A stretch of 64,000 nt of DNA from Proteus vulgaris (GTDB lineage Bacteria; Pseudomonadota; Gammaproteobacteria; Enterobacterales; Enterobacteriaceae), in contig NZ_CP137920.1 of NCBI RefSeq assembly GCF_033708015.1, positions 1,984,001 to 2,048,000 of the forward strand, given 5' to 3'. Numbering within the stretch: the stretch's first letter is position 1; every line of letters starts with the position of its first letter. The translations under genes were made by a program, and so were the position numbers. Shown piece after piece: positions 9,141 through 17,532 of the stretch. The notes beneath the pieces were generated by a model, which saw only the letters and a list, made by a program, of their open reading frames with translations, did no database searches and was not told the DNA's origin.

Positions 9141-9164
9141 AAGCCCGCTATTTTAAGTGGGCTT
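9141..9164 (+). terminator. possible terminator after the MFS gene
   Basis: Stem AAGCCCGC / GTGGGCTT with an 8-base loop and one G-U pair. The following T run is short, so termination may be partial. Confidence 0.45.
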
Positions 9165-9273
9165 TCACACAAAATGATACCTTTTGTTTTTCTTGTTGGA
9201 TTGCATATCAGAAATCTATTTTGATAGAATCATAATATCGATTAACTTTTAAACTTAGAGAAGGAGGCTAATT

Positions 9274-9357
9274 ATGCTTTTGTGTGATCTTATTGAATAC
9301 TCACACTTCTTTGGTAATCGCCACAGCTCAGGCCCTCACAGTATTTTACTGCGTTAA
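9274..9357 (+). CDS. 27-residue leader peptide ahead of the ABC-F gene
   Basis: An ATG at 9274 follows an excellent ribosome site (AAGGAGG) six bases away. The frame encodes MLLCDLIEYSHFFGNRHSS followed by GPHSILLR and TAA. Such short, well-initiated frames upstream of ABC-F ribosome-protection genes often sense ribosome-stalling antibiotics and control the downstream gene by attenuation; applying that here is inference. The stop codon falls inside the loop of an 8-bp stem (9326-9333 with 9361-9368). The strong contrast with the poor ribosome site of the ABC-F gene supports a regulatory role. Confidence 0.55.
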   Translation: MLLCDLIEYSHFFGNRHSSGPHSILLR

Positions 9358-9453
9358 CCTGCCTGAGCGACGTTAACTATTACCTCTCCTCAGCTTACAG
9401 GGTTATCGCTTGATATTACCCAAGGCATTGTTGTGCCTAAAAATGAGTAAGCT
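9326..9453 (+). promoter_or_regulatory. structured leader RNA (candidate attenuator)
   Basis: A perfect stem GCTCAGGC/GCCTGAGC (9326-9333, 9361-9368) encloses the end of the leader frame. The 3' arm also contains CTGAG (9363-9367), which could pair instead with CTCAG at 9389-9393. A further small hairpin, AGGCA/TGCCT, sits just before the ABC-F start. A five-codon frame starting at 9443 overlaps the ABC-F ATG. Alternative pairings of this kind are expected of a ribosome-controlled switch, but no folding was computed. Confidence 0.4.
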
Positions 9454-11199
9454 ATGAGCACATTATTATCTACACAAAATTTATCTTTCCATAACAATCA
9501 CGGTTTATTATTAAACGATATTTCTTTAGCGCTAATTAAAGGTGAGAAGATTGGTTTAATTGGTTATAACGGTTGTGGCAAAAGTACTTTATTAAAATTA
9601 CTTTCACATCAATTATCACCAAGTTCAGGTACTATTTCTGTCGCTAATCAAACGGTTATAGCGTATATAGAACAGCACTTACCCACGGAATTACAGTCAA
9701 TGACTTTAATTGATGCTGTACTTCATAAATTGCCTGAAGAATACAGATTATCTGAAGGCTGGCGAGCTGAGTTATTACTAAGTGAAATGGGGTTTAAACT
9801 TCACGAAAAAGATCTTCTTGTTTCGCAATTAAGTGGTGGTCAACACACGCGATTATTATTAGCGAGAGCGTTAATTATTGAGCCTGATTTATTATTACTT
9901 GATGAGCCCAGTAACCACCTCGATTTACCCACTATTTTATGGTTGGAAACATTTTTAAAACAGTGGCGTGGTAGCTTCATTCTCGTGTCTCATGATAATA
10001 CGCTATTAGATAATGTTACGAATTGTACATGGATTATTCGTGATAAATCGCTGTCTCTCTTTCGATTACCCTGCTCTCAAGCTCGAGTAGCACAAGAAGA
10101 GCAAGATCTCAGTGCACAACATCGCCGTCATGCACAACAAAAAGAGATAGATAGAATAGCCCAAAGTGCGAAGCAACTCGCAATATGGGGTCACGTTTAT
10201 GATAACGAGAATTTATCACGTAAAGCCAAGCAGATGGAAAAACAGATTGTTCGTTTAAAAGATGAGCAGACTGAAGTAACGTCTGGAAACCAGTGGGTAT
10301 TGCAATTTTCGGGTACAACATTACGTGCTGATAGGCTCTGCGAATTAAATCAACTTGCTGTTATTCCTGCTGAAAATGCACCTACTTTGTATACCGTTGA
10401 AAATCAACGCATAAAAAGTGGTGATCGAATAGCAATAATTGGTGCTAATGGAACAGGCAAATCATCATTATTAAAGATGATTTGGTCACTTAGTTTAATT
10501 GAAACAAGTGAACAAAATGCAATAAAGCTGCATCCCCGAGTTGAATTGGGTTATTACGATCAAAAAATTTCTCAATTAGCTGATCATGATACCCTTTCTG
10601 ATGCATTAAAACCTTTTGCACCATTAACGGATGAACAGAGAAAAATGGCACTTATTAGTGCTGGCTTTGTTTATACACGTCATGGGCAGAAAGTGAGTAC
10701 ATTAAGTGGAGGTGAACGTGCGCGCTTATTGTTTGTTGGCTTGAGTTTGGCAAACTATTCTTTATTAATGCTAGATGAACCTACAAACCATATTGATATG
10801 GAAGGCAAAAAGGCATTAGCTGAACAAATTAGCCAATTCCCTGGCGGTGTTTTATTAGTTAGCCATGATAGGGAGTTGATTGAAAATAGCTGTAATCGGT
10901 TTTGGTATATTCATCATGGTATTTTAACAGAGCACCATGATATTGAAGCCATTTATCAGCTTATTTCTGAAGAAGAAATACCAGAAACTCTGCTAATAGA
11001 TAAATGCAATAATTTGCAGGATAGCTCATCAGTTACATTAGCTTCACATGATGATGACGAAAAACTCGTTAAGTTAATTGAGTTAGAAGAGAAATTAGAA
11101 GCTGATTTAGCGCGTAAAACTAACCATCAAAAACCGGCTTTACAGGCACAATGGAGATTAGAGATTAGTCAGTTAAAGCAAGCACTTAAATTGATTTAA
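9454..11199 (+). CDS. ABC-F family ATPase (possible ribosome-protection protein)
   Basis: A 581-residue protein with two ABC cassettes and no membrane segments. The first has Walker A GYNGCGKST (residues 38-46), signature LSGGQ and Walker B LLLLDEPSNHLD; the second has GANGTGKSS, LSGGERARL and LMLDEPTNHID. The two are joined by a charged helical linker of about 80 residues (around 210-290), the region that reaches the ribosome in ABC-F proteins. A coiled C-terminal tail (about 545-581) follows. It acts on ribosomes in the cytoplasm, either as a translation factor or an antibiotic-protection protein. The upstream leader peptide favours the second. I cannot assign a named subgroup. Confidence 0.85.
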   Translation: MSTLLSTQNLSFHNNHGLLLNDISLALIKGEKIGLIGYNGCGKSTLLKLLSHQLSPSSGTISVANQTVIAYIEQHLPTELQSMTLIDAVLHKLPEEYRLSEGWRAELLLSEMGFKLHEKDLLVSQLSGGQHTRLLLARALIIEPDLLLLDEPSNHLDLPTILWLETFLKQWRGSFILVSHDNTLLDNVTNCTWIIRDKSLSLFRLPCSQARVAQEEQDLSAQHRRHAQQKEIDRIAQSAKQLAIWGHVYDNENLSRKAKQMEKQIVRLKDEQTEVTSGNQWVLQFSGTTLRADRLCELNQLAVIPAENAPTLYTVENQRIKSGDRIAIIGANGTGKSSLLKMIWSLSLIETSEQNAIKLHPRVELGYYDQKISQLADHDTLSDALKPFAPLTDEQRKMALISAGFVYTRHGQKVSTLSGGERARLLFVGLSLANYSLLMLDEPTNHIDMEGKKALAEQISQFPGGVLLVSHDRELIENSCNRFWYIHHGILTEHHDIEAIYQLISEEEIPETLLIDKCNNLQDSSSVTLASHDDDEKLVKLIELEEKLEADLARKTNHQKPALQAQWRLEISQLKQALKLI

Positions 11200-11222
11200 A
11201 ATAGATAAGATTTTGTTTAAAC

Positions 11223-11250
11223 AAAAAGGATCACGGTGTGATCCTTTTTT
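11223..11250 (+). terminator. strong terminator after the ABC-F gene
   Basis: A perfect 12-bp stem (AAAAAGGATCAC / GTGATCCTTTTT) with a GGT loop and a run of T. The A/T flanks allow function on both strands, serving yqfB from the other side. Confidence 0.9.
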
Positions 11251-11260
11251 ATTTCTGTTC

Positions 11261-11581
11261 TTATTTTACTAACTGATATTCAATAAGATATAAAGACTTC
11301 GTTGTCGGATAAATATCTTTGATAAGTGCTTTCAACACTGGGAGTGTCATCCCTTCTTGTTGTGCGTGATATTCATTGATATCGTCATAACCTAAAGGCG
11401 ATACTGATATGATTTTCAGTTTTCCGTAATAAGTACGATGTTCATTAGCAAATAATTCAACAATGCTTCCCGGTTTGTAATCACTTTCACTTTCATCTCG
11501 AATAGTAATCACTTTTTTTTCTTCAAGAATCGAAGGGATTAAACGCTCAAAAAAAGTAATTTCTGTTGGTATTGCCGACAT
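11261..11581 (-). CDS. yqfB: N4-acetylcytidine amidohydrolase (ASCH domain)
   Basis: A 106-residue single ASCH-domain protein. It matches the E. coli YqfB pattern: ITFFERL, then KKVITIRDESESDYKPGS with the catalytic Lys and Thr, and EGMTLPVLKALIKDIYP followed by the terminal strand YLIEYQL. YqfB hydrolyses N4-acetylcytidine to cytidine and acetate, so it belongs to salvage of modified RNA nucleosides. Length matches the family (103 in E. coli). It is followed on the minus strand by the shared terminator at 11223-11250. Confidence 0.88.
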   Translation of the reverse strand: MSAIPTEITFFERLIPSILEEKKVITIRDESESDYKPGSIVELFANEHRTYYGKLKIISVSPLGYDDINEYHAQQEGMTLPVLKALIKDIYPTTKSLYLIEYQLVK

Positions 11582-11635
11582 AATATAGACTCATAAATTT
11601 ATTGATAATTTGCTTATTATCTTATCATATAAGAA

Positions 11636-12490
11636 CTATTGTTTATTTTTTTTACCCGCTGAGGTGCTATGCAGGGCCTCTCTCTGAAGAAGCTTAGCCT
11701 TTCGCTCAATCCCCCAACGATAACCGGATAATTCACCATTTTGTCGAATGACACGATGGCATGGAATAGCAACTGCGAGCTTATTAGCTGCACAGGCATT
11801 AGCGACGGCTCGATATGCCTTAGGCGCGCCAATTTTATCGGCAATTTCTTGGTAAGTCATAGTGTGACCCAAAGGAATATCTAGTAATGCTTGCCAAACT
11901 TTTTGCTGAAACACAGTACCTTGAATATCAAGAGGTAAAGATAAGGGTTGTTTGGGTAATTCAATAAAACCGATGACTTGTGCGACGATTTGCTCAAATT
12001 CTTCATTTGCACCGATTAATTCAGCCAGAGGAAATTGTTTCTGCAAATCTTCTAATAATCGCTCTGCATCATCACCTAACATAATGGCACAGATCCCCTT
12101 TTCACTTTGCGCCACAAGAATACTCCCTAAAGAGCACTGAGCAATTGCAAAAAAGATAGCAATATTCTTACCACCTGTACGCCAATTTGTTGGTGTCATC
12201 CCTAATATTGCAGTTGCATTTTCATAGAAACGGCTATTAGCGTTGAAACCTGATTGATAAATCGCATCTGTAATACTGCCATCTTGCACTAACGCTTTTT
12301 TTATTAATTTTTGACGATAAGCATTCGCATAATCTTTTGGTGTAATACCCATAATGGATTTAAAGAGACGATGAAAATGATATGGGCTTACCATAACATG
12401 CTCTGCAATACAGGTAAGCGACACATCACCGTTATTTTGTTCAATAAAACGGCAGGCTTGCTCAATAAGTTGATTATATTTACTCTCCAT
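11636..12490 (-). CDS. Ada-like AraC HTH fused to O6-methylguanine-DNA methyltransferase
   Basis: A 284-residue two-part protein. Residues 1-105 form an AraC HTH (SLTCIAEHVMVSPYHFHRLFKSIMGITPKDY). Residues about 110-275 form an MGMT domain: the ribonuclease-like part, then VFQQKVWQALLDIPLGHTMTYQEIA and the active-site Cys in AIPCHRVIRQNGELSGYRWG. It would accept methyl groups from O6-methylguanine and act as a regulator. Compared with E. coli Ada it lacks the N-terminal zinc/Cys domain that repairs methylphosphotriesters, so the classical methylation switch for activation is missing. The AlkA-like glycosylase upstream makes this an alkylation-repair pair. Confidence 0.88.
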   Translation of the reverse strand: MESKYNQLIEQACRFIEQNNGDVSLTCIAEHVMVSPYHFHRLFKSIMGITPKDYANAYRQKLIKKALVQDGSITDAIYQSGFNANSRFYENATAILGMTPTNWRTGGKNIAIFFAIAQCSLGSILVAQSEKGICAIMLGDDAERLLEDLQKQFPLAELIGANEEFEQIVAQVIGFIELPKQPLSLPLDIQGTVFQQKVWQALLDIPLGHTMTYQEIADKIGAPKAYRAVANACAANKLAVAIPCHRVIRQNGELSGYRWGIERKAKLLQREALHSTSAGKKNKQ

Positions 12491-12567
12491 TATGGTAGTC
12501 CTTTCAATACGGGATTATGGTTATAATGGACAAACATAATAAATAAGTAACTCCGTTTATTGCTCTG

Positions 12568-13176
12568 TTACTCAGGTTTTTTAGATAATGCCCATAGATA
12601 AAGTGATGCCGTGGAGCCATAGGGTGAATAGCGTTTTCGGTAACGTTCGAAGCGGGCTTTATCCAATGTTTTATGACGATAAAGGCGCATAATTCCGCGT
12701 TGAATAGCCAAATCTCCCCAACTTAAAATATCTGGTCGATTAAGCGAAGAAATTAATAACATTTCTGCTGTCCAAATCCCAATACCTTTTAGTTGAGTTA
12801 AAGTATCAATAACCTCTTTATCTGTCAGATCAGGAATTTTATTTAAATTTAATTTTTCTGAAATAACGGCGTCAGCAATACCGATAATATAATTGGCTTT
12901 GCGCATAGTCATTCCGCACTGTTGTATCTCTTGCTCTGATAATTTTATGACACGCTCTGGCGTGTAAGTGCCTTCACATAAATTGAGTAACCGCTGGTTA
13001 ACGGTGATGGCCGCAGAAATCGATATTTGTTGTTCAATAATGTTTTTAACTAATGCTGTGAATAGATCAGGTGTTAATGGTCGTTTAATTTCCCCTATTC
13101 TTTCAATAAGTGCTGCTAAACGTTTATCACACTGTTTTAACGCAGTTATCTCTCTTTCTCCATACTGAAAATACAT
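12568..13176 (-). CDS. DNA-3-methyladenine glycosylase, HhH-GPD (AlkA-like)
   Basis: A 202-residue helix-hairpin-helix glycosylase that removes alkylated bases from DNA. The hairpin is LKGIGIWTAEMLLI (about 129-142) and the catalytic Asp is probably D155 in LSWGDLAIQRG. It lacks the N-terminal domain of E. coli AlkA, so it corresponds to the short bacterial type. The start at 13176 has a run of six G just ahead; a longer frame to 13242 adds an unlikely extension. It lies 77 bases upstream of the Ada-like gene on the same strand, probably one repair unit. Confidence 0.85.
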   Translation of the reverse strand: MYFQYGEREITALKQCDKRLAALIERIGEIKRPLTPDLFTALVKNIIEQQISISAAITVNQRLLNLCEGTYTPERVIKLSEQEIQQCGMTMRKANYIIGIADAVISEKLNLNKIPDLTDKEVIDTLTQLKGIGIWTAEMLLISSLNRPDILSWGDLAIQRGIMRLYRHKTLDKARFERYRKRYSPYGSTASLYLWALSKKPE

Positions 13177-13411
13177 AATCCCCCCAATAGAATAAAATAC
13201 TGCAACAGTATAATGTAAAAATGCAAATGTGATGCACTCCATTTCTTGCTTTTTTATTTTTCACAATAAAATAATATCAATTAATAATTAAATAGGAGTT
13301 TAATCACCTATAAAAATATAAAGTCACCTCAGAATTACATTCTATACTTTATTCGAATCTGTTATTTGAATTCTATTTGCGAACATTTTTTATATTATAG
13401 GATAGCATATT

Positions 13412-14431
13412 ATGAATGATAGTTTAGACTTAAATAATAAATCAGCGGCATTAGATTTAATGAAAAAATCAATATGTTTTACTATTCCAGCAGCATTAAG
13501 AGTTGCGGTGAAATTAAAAGTTGCAGATTTATTAAAAGACGAACCTAAAAATATTAATGAACTCGCAGAAAAAACAAATTCAGTACCTTGTATTTTAAAT
13601 AGAATATTAAGAATGTTAGCATCTGAAAACATATTTTATGAGTTAGAAGGTTCTTATTACTCTTTAGCTCCAGCGGGGCACTTTTTATTAAGTGAACATA
13701 AATACAGTCTACGTGATGCAGTGTTGATGTTAACAAACGAAACGTTTTGGGGTCCAGTGGGAGATGCTATTGGATCAGTTCAAGGTACTCCTGCTTTTGA
13801 AAATTTATATGGCATGCCTTTTTATCAATATTGGCAAGAAAATGTAAGAGAAGATCATGATTTTCAGGCGGGTATGAGCTCGTTATCAAAAATAGAAAAT
13901 TATTTTATTATTAAAAACTATGAGTTTCCAGAAAATAAAATTGTCACTGATATAGCTGGTGGATTAGGTGGGTTATTATTAGAAGTCTTAAAAGAAAACC
14001 CAACCCTAAAAGGACAATTATTTGAACATGAACATGTATTAGAAAGATCTAAATTAGTCGAATTAGGCGATGACAGTCGCTGGAAATTAATACCAGGTGA
14101 TTTATTTGGAGATTATCCTGAATCTGATATTTATTTAATTAAATATATTATCCATGATTGGGATGATAACAGTGCTATTAAAATTTTTAAACGCGTTCGT
14201 AATGCTATGAAGAAAGACGCTACAATACTTATTATTGAGCCTATTATCTTTAAAAAGAACATTCCAGATGTTGCCAAGTATATGGATATTCTTTGTATGA
14301 GTGCATTCCATGCCTCAGGGGAGCGTACCGAAGAGGAGTTTGTTGAATTATTAGATAAAGCAGATTTAAGAATTAATAAAGTCATTAAAACAGAAACATA
14401 TAACTCAATATTAGAAGTCATTATTAAATAA
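13412..14431 (+). CDS. SAM-dependent O-methyltransferase (family 2, COMT-like)
   Basis: A 339-residue enzyme with an N-terminal winged-helix dimerisation domain (about 1-110, INELAEKTNSVPCILNRILRML) and a Rossmann methyltransferase domain. The SAM loop is TDIAGGLGGLLLEV (about 179-192). The base-acting His is in IIHDWDDNSA (His248), matching the HDW motif of plant-type and antibiotic-pathway O-methyltransferases. The acceptor would be a hydroxylated aromatic or polyketide-type molecule. It stands alone with its own terminator and no biosynthetic neighbours, and is more AT-rich than its neighbours, so it may have been acquired. Confidence 0.85.
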   Translation: MNDSLDLNNKSAALDLMKKSICFTIPAALRVAVKLKVADLLKDEPKNINELAEKTNSVPCILNRILRMLASENIFYELEGSYYSLAPAGHFLLSEHKYSLRDAVLMLTNETFWGPVGDAIGSVQGTPAFENLYGMPFYQYWQENVREDHDFQAGMSSLSKIENYFIIKNYEFPENKIVTDIAGGLGGLLLEVLKENPTLKGQLFEHEHVLERSKLVELGDDSRWKLIPGDLFGDYPESDIYLIKYIIHDWDDNSAIKIFKRVRNAMKKDATILIIEPIIFKKNIPDVAKYMDILCMSAFHASGERTEEEFVELLDKADLRINKVIKTETYNSILEVIIK

Positions 14432-14461
14432 TATATTTTAGTGGTTATTTGTTTGCAACAA

Positions 14462-14490
14462 AAAAGCCACTTTTGAAAGTGGCTTTTAAA
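14462..14490. terminator. bidirectional terminator
   Basis: A perfect 12-bp stem, AAAAGCCACTTT / AAAGTGGCTTTT, between the convergent methyltransferase and leuE, followed by A/T runs on both sides. Confidence 0.85.
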
Positions 14491-14502
14491 TTTAAATAAA
14501 GA

Positions 14503-15150
14503 TTATGCAGTTAATGCTAGTTTTGCACCAAAAAGTAAGAATACTGCACCAATACAACTATTTGATAATGAAGCTAACCGTTTGTTATGTTTTACTTTAT
14601 TAGTAATAGCAACACCGCCAAAAATAAGAACTGATAAATAAAGCATGCTGCATATTTCTAAAATTGCACCTAATACAAAGAATGGAACACCTGCATTTTC
14701 ATATTTAGGATCGATAAACTGAATAAAAAAAGAAACATAAAAAATGATCATTTTGGGGTTAAGCATACTCAAAAATAACGCCTTAACATAAAGACCATCT
14801 TTTGCTTTTACAGTAACTTCAGATAGTGGCTCAGTTGCCTCTTTTTTCTTTTGGAACGTTGCATATAGCGTTTTTAACCCTAAATAGGTTAAGTAAAGCG
14901 CACCCGCATATTTAATAACAATAAAGAAAACGGGTGAAGTCTTGACTAATGAAGCAACCCCCAAAAATGCCAAAAAGATTAATAATGCATCACCCGTAAA
15001 AACACCAAGAGCGGCTTTATACCCCCCTTTTACGCCATGCTTCGCGCTGGAAGTAAGGACGAAAATCGAGTTTGGACCTGGTACTAAAGTAATAAAAATA
15101 ACGCCTAAAAGGTATGTCCAAATATTTGAAATACCGATACTTTCTAACAT
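14503..15150 (-). CDS. leuE: leucine efflux protein LeuE (LysE family)
   Basis: A 215-residue membrane protein with about six segments. It aligns along its length with the E. coli LeuE pattern as I know it: NIWTYLLGVIFITLVPGPNS, GGYKAALGVFTGDALL, LYLTYLGLKTLYAT, LNPKMIIFYVSFFIQFIDP and LEICSMLYLS. It exports leucine and some related amino acids. The start at 15150 has AAGG six bases ahead and matches the usual length (212 in E. coli); an open extension to 15225 adds a basic stretch and is unlikely. Confidence 0.88.
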   Translation of the reverse strand: MLESIGISNIWTYLLGVIFITLVPGPNSIFVLTSSAKHGVKGGYKAALGVFTGDALLIFLAFLGVASLVKTSPVFFIVIKYAGALYLTYLGLKTLYATFQKKKEATEPLSEVTVKAKDGLYVKALFLSMLNPKMIIFYVSFFIQFIDPKYENAGVPFFVLGAILEICSMLYLSVLIFGGVAITNKVKHNKRLASLSNSCIGAVFLLFGAKLALTA

Positions 15151-15679
15151 ACGACGCCTTTTCTTAAAAAATAACATGCTGAATATGTGAGCTATCATAT
15201 CCATAATAATTTTTTTGTAAAACAATAATCTTTATACCAATAAAAGATAAGTTAATTACTCTATATTTTAACGCAAAAAGCAGTTGATAGCTCCATTTTT
15301 TACTGGCAATCAAGATTAAAAAACCAGTTTAAATGTGCGTTATAGTATGATGCTGAAATTAAAATTTATATAGATTTAATAACCATCAAAAGATACTAAA
15401 CTAGAATTTTAAATCGATTATTAAATTTATTTTAGATATAAAAACCTATTGTTTGTTTTGTGTTATAGTATATTGTTCTCTTTGTGATCTTGAGCAACGT
15501 GTTGTTTTTAAAATTAAAACAGCCTTACTTATTAATCTTATGAAAAATAAGTGTTTTTTTAGTGTTTAGTGAGTTGATTAGCACGAAAAGCGAGAGAATA
15601 AAAAAGATTACATTTACCAAAACTATTATTCTAGGTTGTTTTTTATTTTTAGCATAAAGAAATATGCTTATTTCTAGAA
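15151..15679. other. intergenic region without visible gene
   Basis: About 530 bases of AT-rich DNA between leuE and a gene remnant. Stops occur in all frames I checked next to the remnant. It may contain the leuE promoter and the eroded 5' part of the oxidoreductase, but I recognise no sequence from it. Confidence 0.4.
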
Positions 15680-16032
15680 ATGGAGTTACGCTACTTTGCT
15701 CAAAATGAGATTATTGCAGCTGAAGATTACATTGATAATAGTGATGAACATCACCCTGAGCGTATTGCGTGCCATGCACAAGCGACTTTTTATGATAATT
15801 TTACGCAAACAGGTAAACTAATAATAAAACAGGTTGCTGTGAGTGAAAGGCCTATGCCTAAAGATGAAATGCCAATTATTGGAGAAATATCGCCTTATCA
15901 GGGATTATATATTGTTATTATGCACGCGACGTGACATTGTCACCTTTGTTATGTGAATTAGCTGCACAAGCACTCATTTACAAAAAAGCGGAACCTCTAT
16001 TAACGCCTTATCGAGTATCACGATTCAGCTAG
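15680..16032 (+). pseudogene. remnant of an FAD-dependent oxidoreductase (D-amino-acid-oxidase type)
   Basis: Only the C-terminal end of a DadA/PuuB-like flavoenzyme remains. The first frame (84 residues) includes DEMPIIGEISPYQGLYIVIMHAT and then stops at 15932. In the next frame, starting at 15931, the sequence continues VTLSPLLCELAAQALI and ends TPYRVSRFS at 16032, exactly the expected GHSGVTL-P-G-L-A ... RF tail of the family. One missing base near 15931 explains the shift. The N-terminal 250-300 residues, including the FAD-binding GxGxxG loop, are gone. The gene ends nine bases before the GNAT gene, with which it may once have formed an operon. Confidence 0.8.
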
Positions 16033-16041
16033 AGAACTATT

Positions 16042-16809
16042 ATGGATGCACAACTGTATAAAGAATTTAAAATAGTAGAAAAAGCCTTTTGGTCAGAAAT
16101 TTGTGAAAATAATATTCGTATTGGTGATCATACTCACTGCTTTATGACACCAATGGATGCTGCCATTTTTAACTTTATTTATTTGCGCCAAGGTGCAACA
16201 GAAAGCTCATTCCAGCAAGCCAGCACCCTTTTTACTTCGCAGAAAAAAAATCATATTTTGGTATTACCAGAGTCCTTATTGCCTGAATTCGAAGAAATAA
16301 TCAAAAACGCAGGTTATACCGGTGATGGTATGACAACGGCCATGTATTTAACGCTATCAGACGCGGTTTATCCTGCTTATCGCAATAATCCTTGTGATAT
16401 TATTCTTACCAATCATAACCTCGCACAATGGGCTCATCCGTTAAAAACAGCTTTCCCTGTGGGTGATGATAGTGAAGATACCATTATTAATGAATATATT
16501 CGTTATCACCAAAAAGCATTGGATAATGGGGCAACCATTTTCCATTATGCGTTATTAGTTGAAGGTCAACCCGTCTCGTCATTAACGCTAACAATACATG
16601 ATAAGTTAGCGCGTTTTGATGATATAGGGACAGATATTGCCTATCAAGGCAATGGTTATGCGACACATTTAATTAAACATGTTTTAGAGTTTTGCCGTGA
16701 ACAAGGCGTTGAGCGTTGTTTCTTAGATGCATCAGCAGATGGTTTAGCGCTATACCGTAAATTTGGTTTTAAATCGCTCTTTAACTATCTCAGCTTTATT
16801 AAAGAGTAA
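16042..16809 (+). CDS. GNAT-family N-acetyltransferase
   Basis: A 255-residue protein with an uncharacterised N-terminal half and a C-terminal GNAT domain (about 130-255). The acetyl-CoA-binding part is visible as IGTDIAYQGNGYATHLIKHVL, where Q-GNGYA corresponds to the Q/R-x-x-G-x-G/A motif, followed by CFLDASADGLALYRKFGF, the usual motif B. The acceptor is unknown. It follows a broken oxidoreductase gene by nine bases. Confidence 0.8.
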   Translation: MDAQLYKEFKIVEKAFWSEICENNIRIGDHTHCFMTPMDAAIFNFIYLRQGATESSFQQASTLFTSQKKNHILVLPESLLPEFEEIIKNAGYTGDGMTTAMYLTLSDAVYPAYRNNPCDIILTNHNLAQWAHPLKTAFPVGDDSEDTIINEYIRYHQKALDNGATIFHYALLVEGQPVSSLTLTIHDKLARFDDIGTDIAYQGNGYATHLIKHVLEFCREQGVERCFLDASADGLALYRKFGFKSLFNYLSFIKE

Positions 16810-16821
16810 AAGCATAATATG

Positions 16822-16856
16822 AATAGGCTCAATCATGTCTGTTGAGCTTATTTTTC
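16822..16856 (+). terminator. terminator after the GNAT gene
   Basis: An 11-bp stem with one G-U pair (AATAGGCTCAA / TTGAGCTTATT), a 9-base loop and a T run. It reaches the stop codon of the convergent acetyltransferase gene. Confidence 0.75.
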
Positions 16857-17460
16857 AAATAGTCATAAAGGTAAGCCTTTTCTCGGCATCTCGTTTATCT
16901 TTATCGCTAATTTGCCTTATTACACGACAAGGATTTCCAACAGCAACGCAATTAGCGGGAATGGATTTTGTTACTACACTGCCCGCCCCTATAACGCAAT
17001 TATCACCAATAGTTACACCAGGTAAAATAATGCACCCTGCACCTAACCATACTGAATGACCAATAGTAATAGGTAATGCATATTCCAGTTCATCGTTACG
17101 TATTTCAGGATCAATAGGATGAGTTGCCGTTAAAATACTGACATTAGGCGCACACATCACATTGTGTCCAATTTTCACGGGTGCACAATCTAATATTGTT
17201 AAATTAAAATTAGCGTAAAATGCTTCACCAATTTCAATTAACTGACCATAGTCACAATGAAATGGCGGTTCAATAGTGAAATTATTGCCCGTTTTTCCTA
17301 AAAGCTGTTTTAAATATGTCTTTCTCTTTTCAATGTCAGAAGGTCGCGTCATATTAAAATCATAAATAATTTCACGCGCTTTGGCTCTAAGTGGCTCTAA
17401 ACTATCGTCTTTACTAGCATGATAAAGATGACCTGATACCATTTTTTCGTATTCTGTCAT
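16855..17460 (-). CDS. maltose/galactoside-type O-acetyltransferase (LbH family)
   Basis: A 201-residue left-handed beta-helix acetyltransferase close to Maa/LacA. The N-terminal cap EYEKMVSGHLYHASKDDSL is typical of Maa. Hexapeptide repeats run from about residue 75 to 180, and the catalytic His is in ILTATHPIDPE. It transfers acetyl from acetyl-CoA to a sugar hydroxyl. Length matches maltose acetyltransferase (about 183) with a short C-terminal extension. The specific sugar is not certain. Confidence 0.85.
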   Translation of the reverse strand: MTEYEKMVSGHLYHASKDDSLEPLRAKAREIIYDFNMTRPSDIEKRKTYLKQLLGKTGNNFTIEPPFHCDYGQLIEIGEAFYANFNLTILDCAPVKIGHNVMCAPNVSILTATHPIDPEIRNDELEYALPITIGHSVWLGAGCIILPGVTIGDNCVIGAGSVVTKSIPANCVAVGNPCRVIRQISDKDKRDAEKRLTFMTI

Positions 17461-17532
17461 TGTGATACTCCTAACTTAAAATAAAAACAGTTTGGATAAA
17501 GGGCAATATTTATTTCCTTATTCTAATGTTAA

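Noticed and set aside
9039-9224. 61-codon frame after the MFS gene
   Set aside because: Begins inside the MFS gene, runs through its terminator hairpin, and has no ribosome site or recognisable protein.
9443-9457. Micro-frame MSKL-stop overlapping the ABC-F start
   Set aside because: No ribosome site and only four residues; kept only as a note within the leader region.
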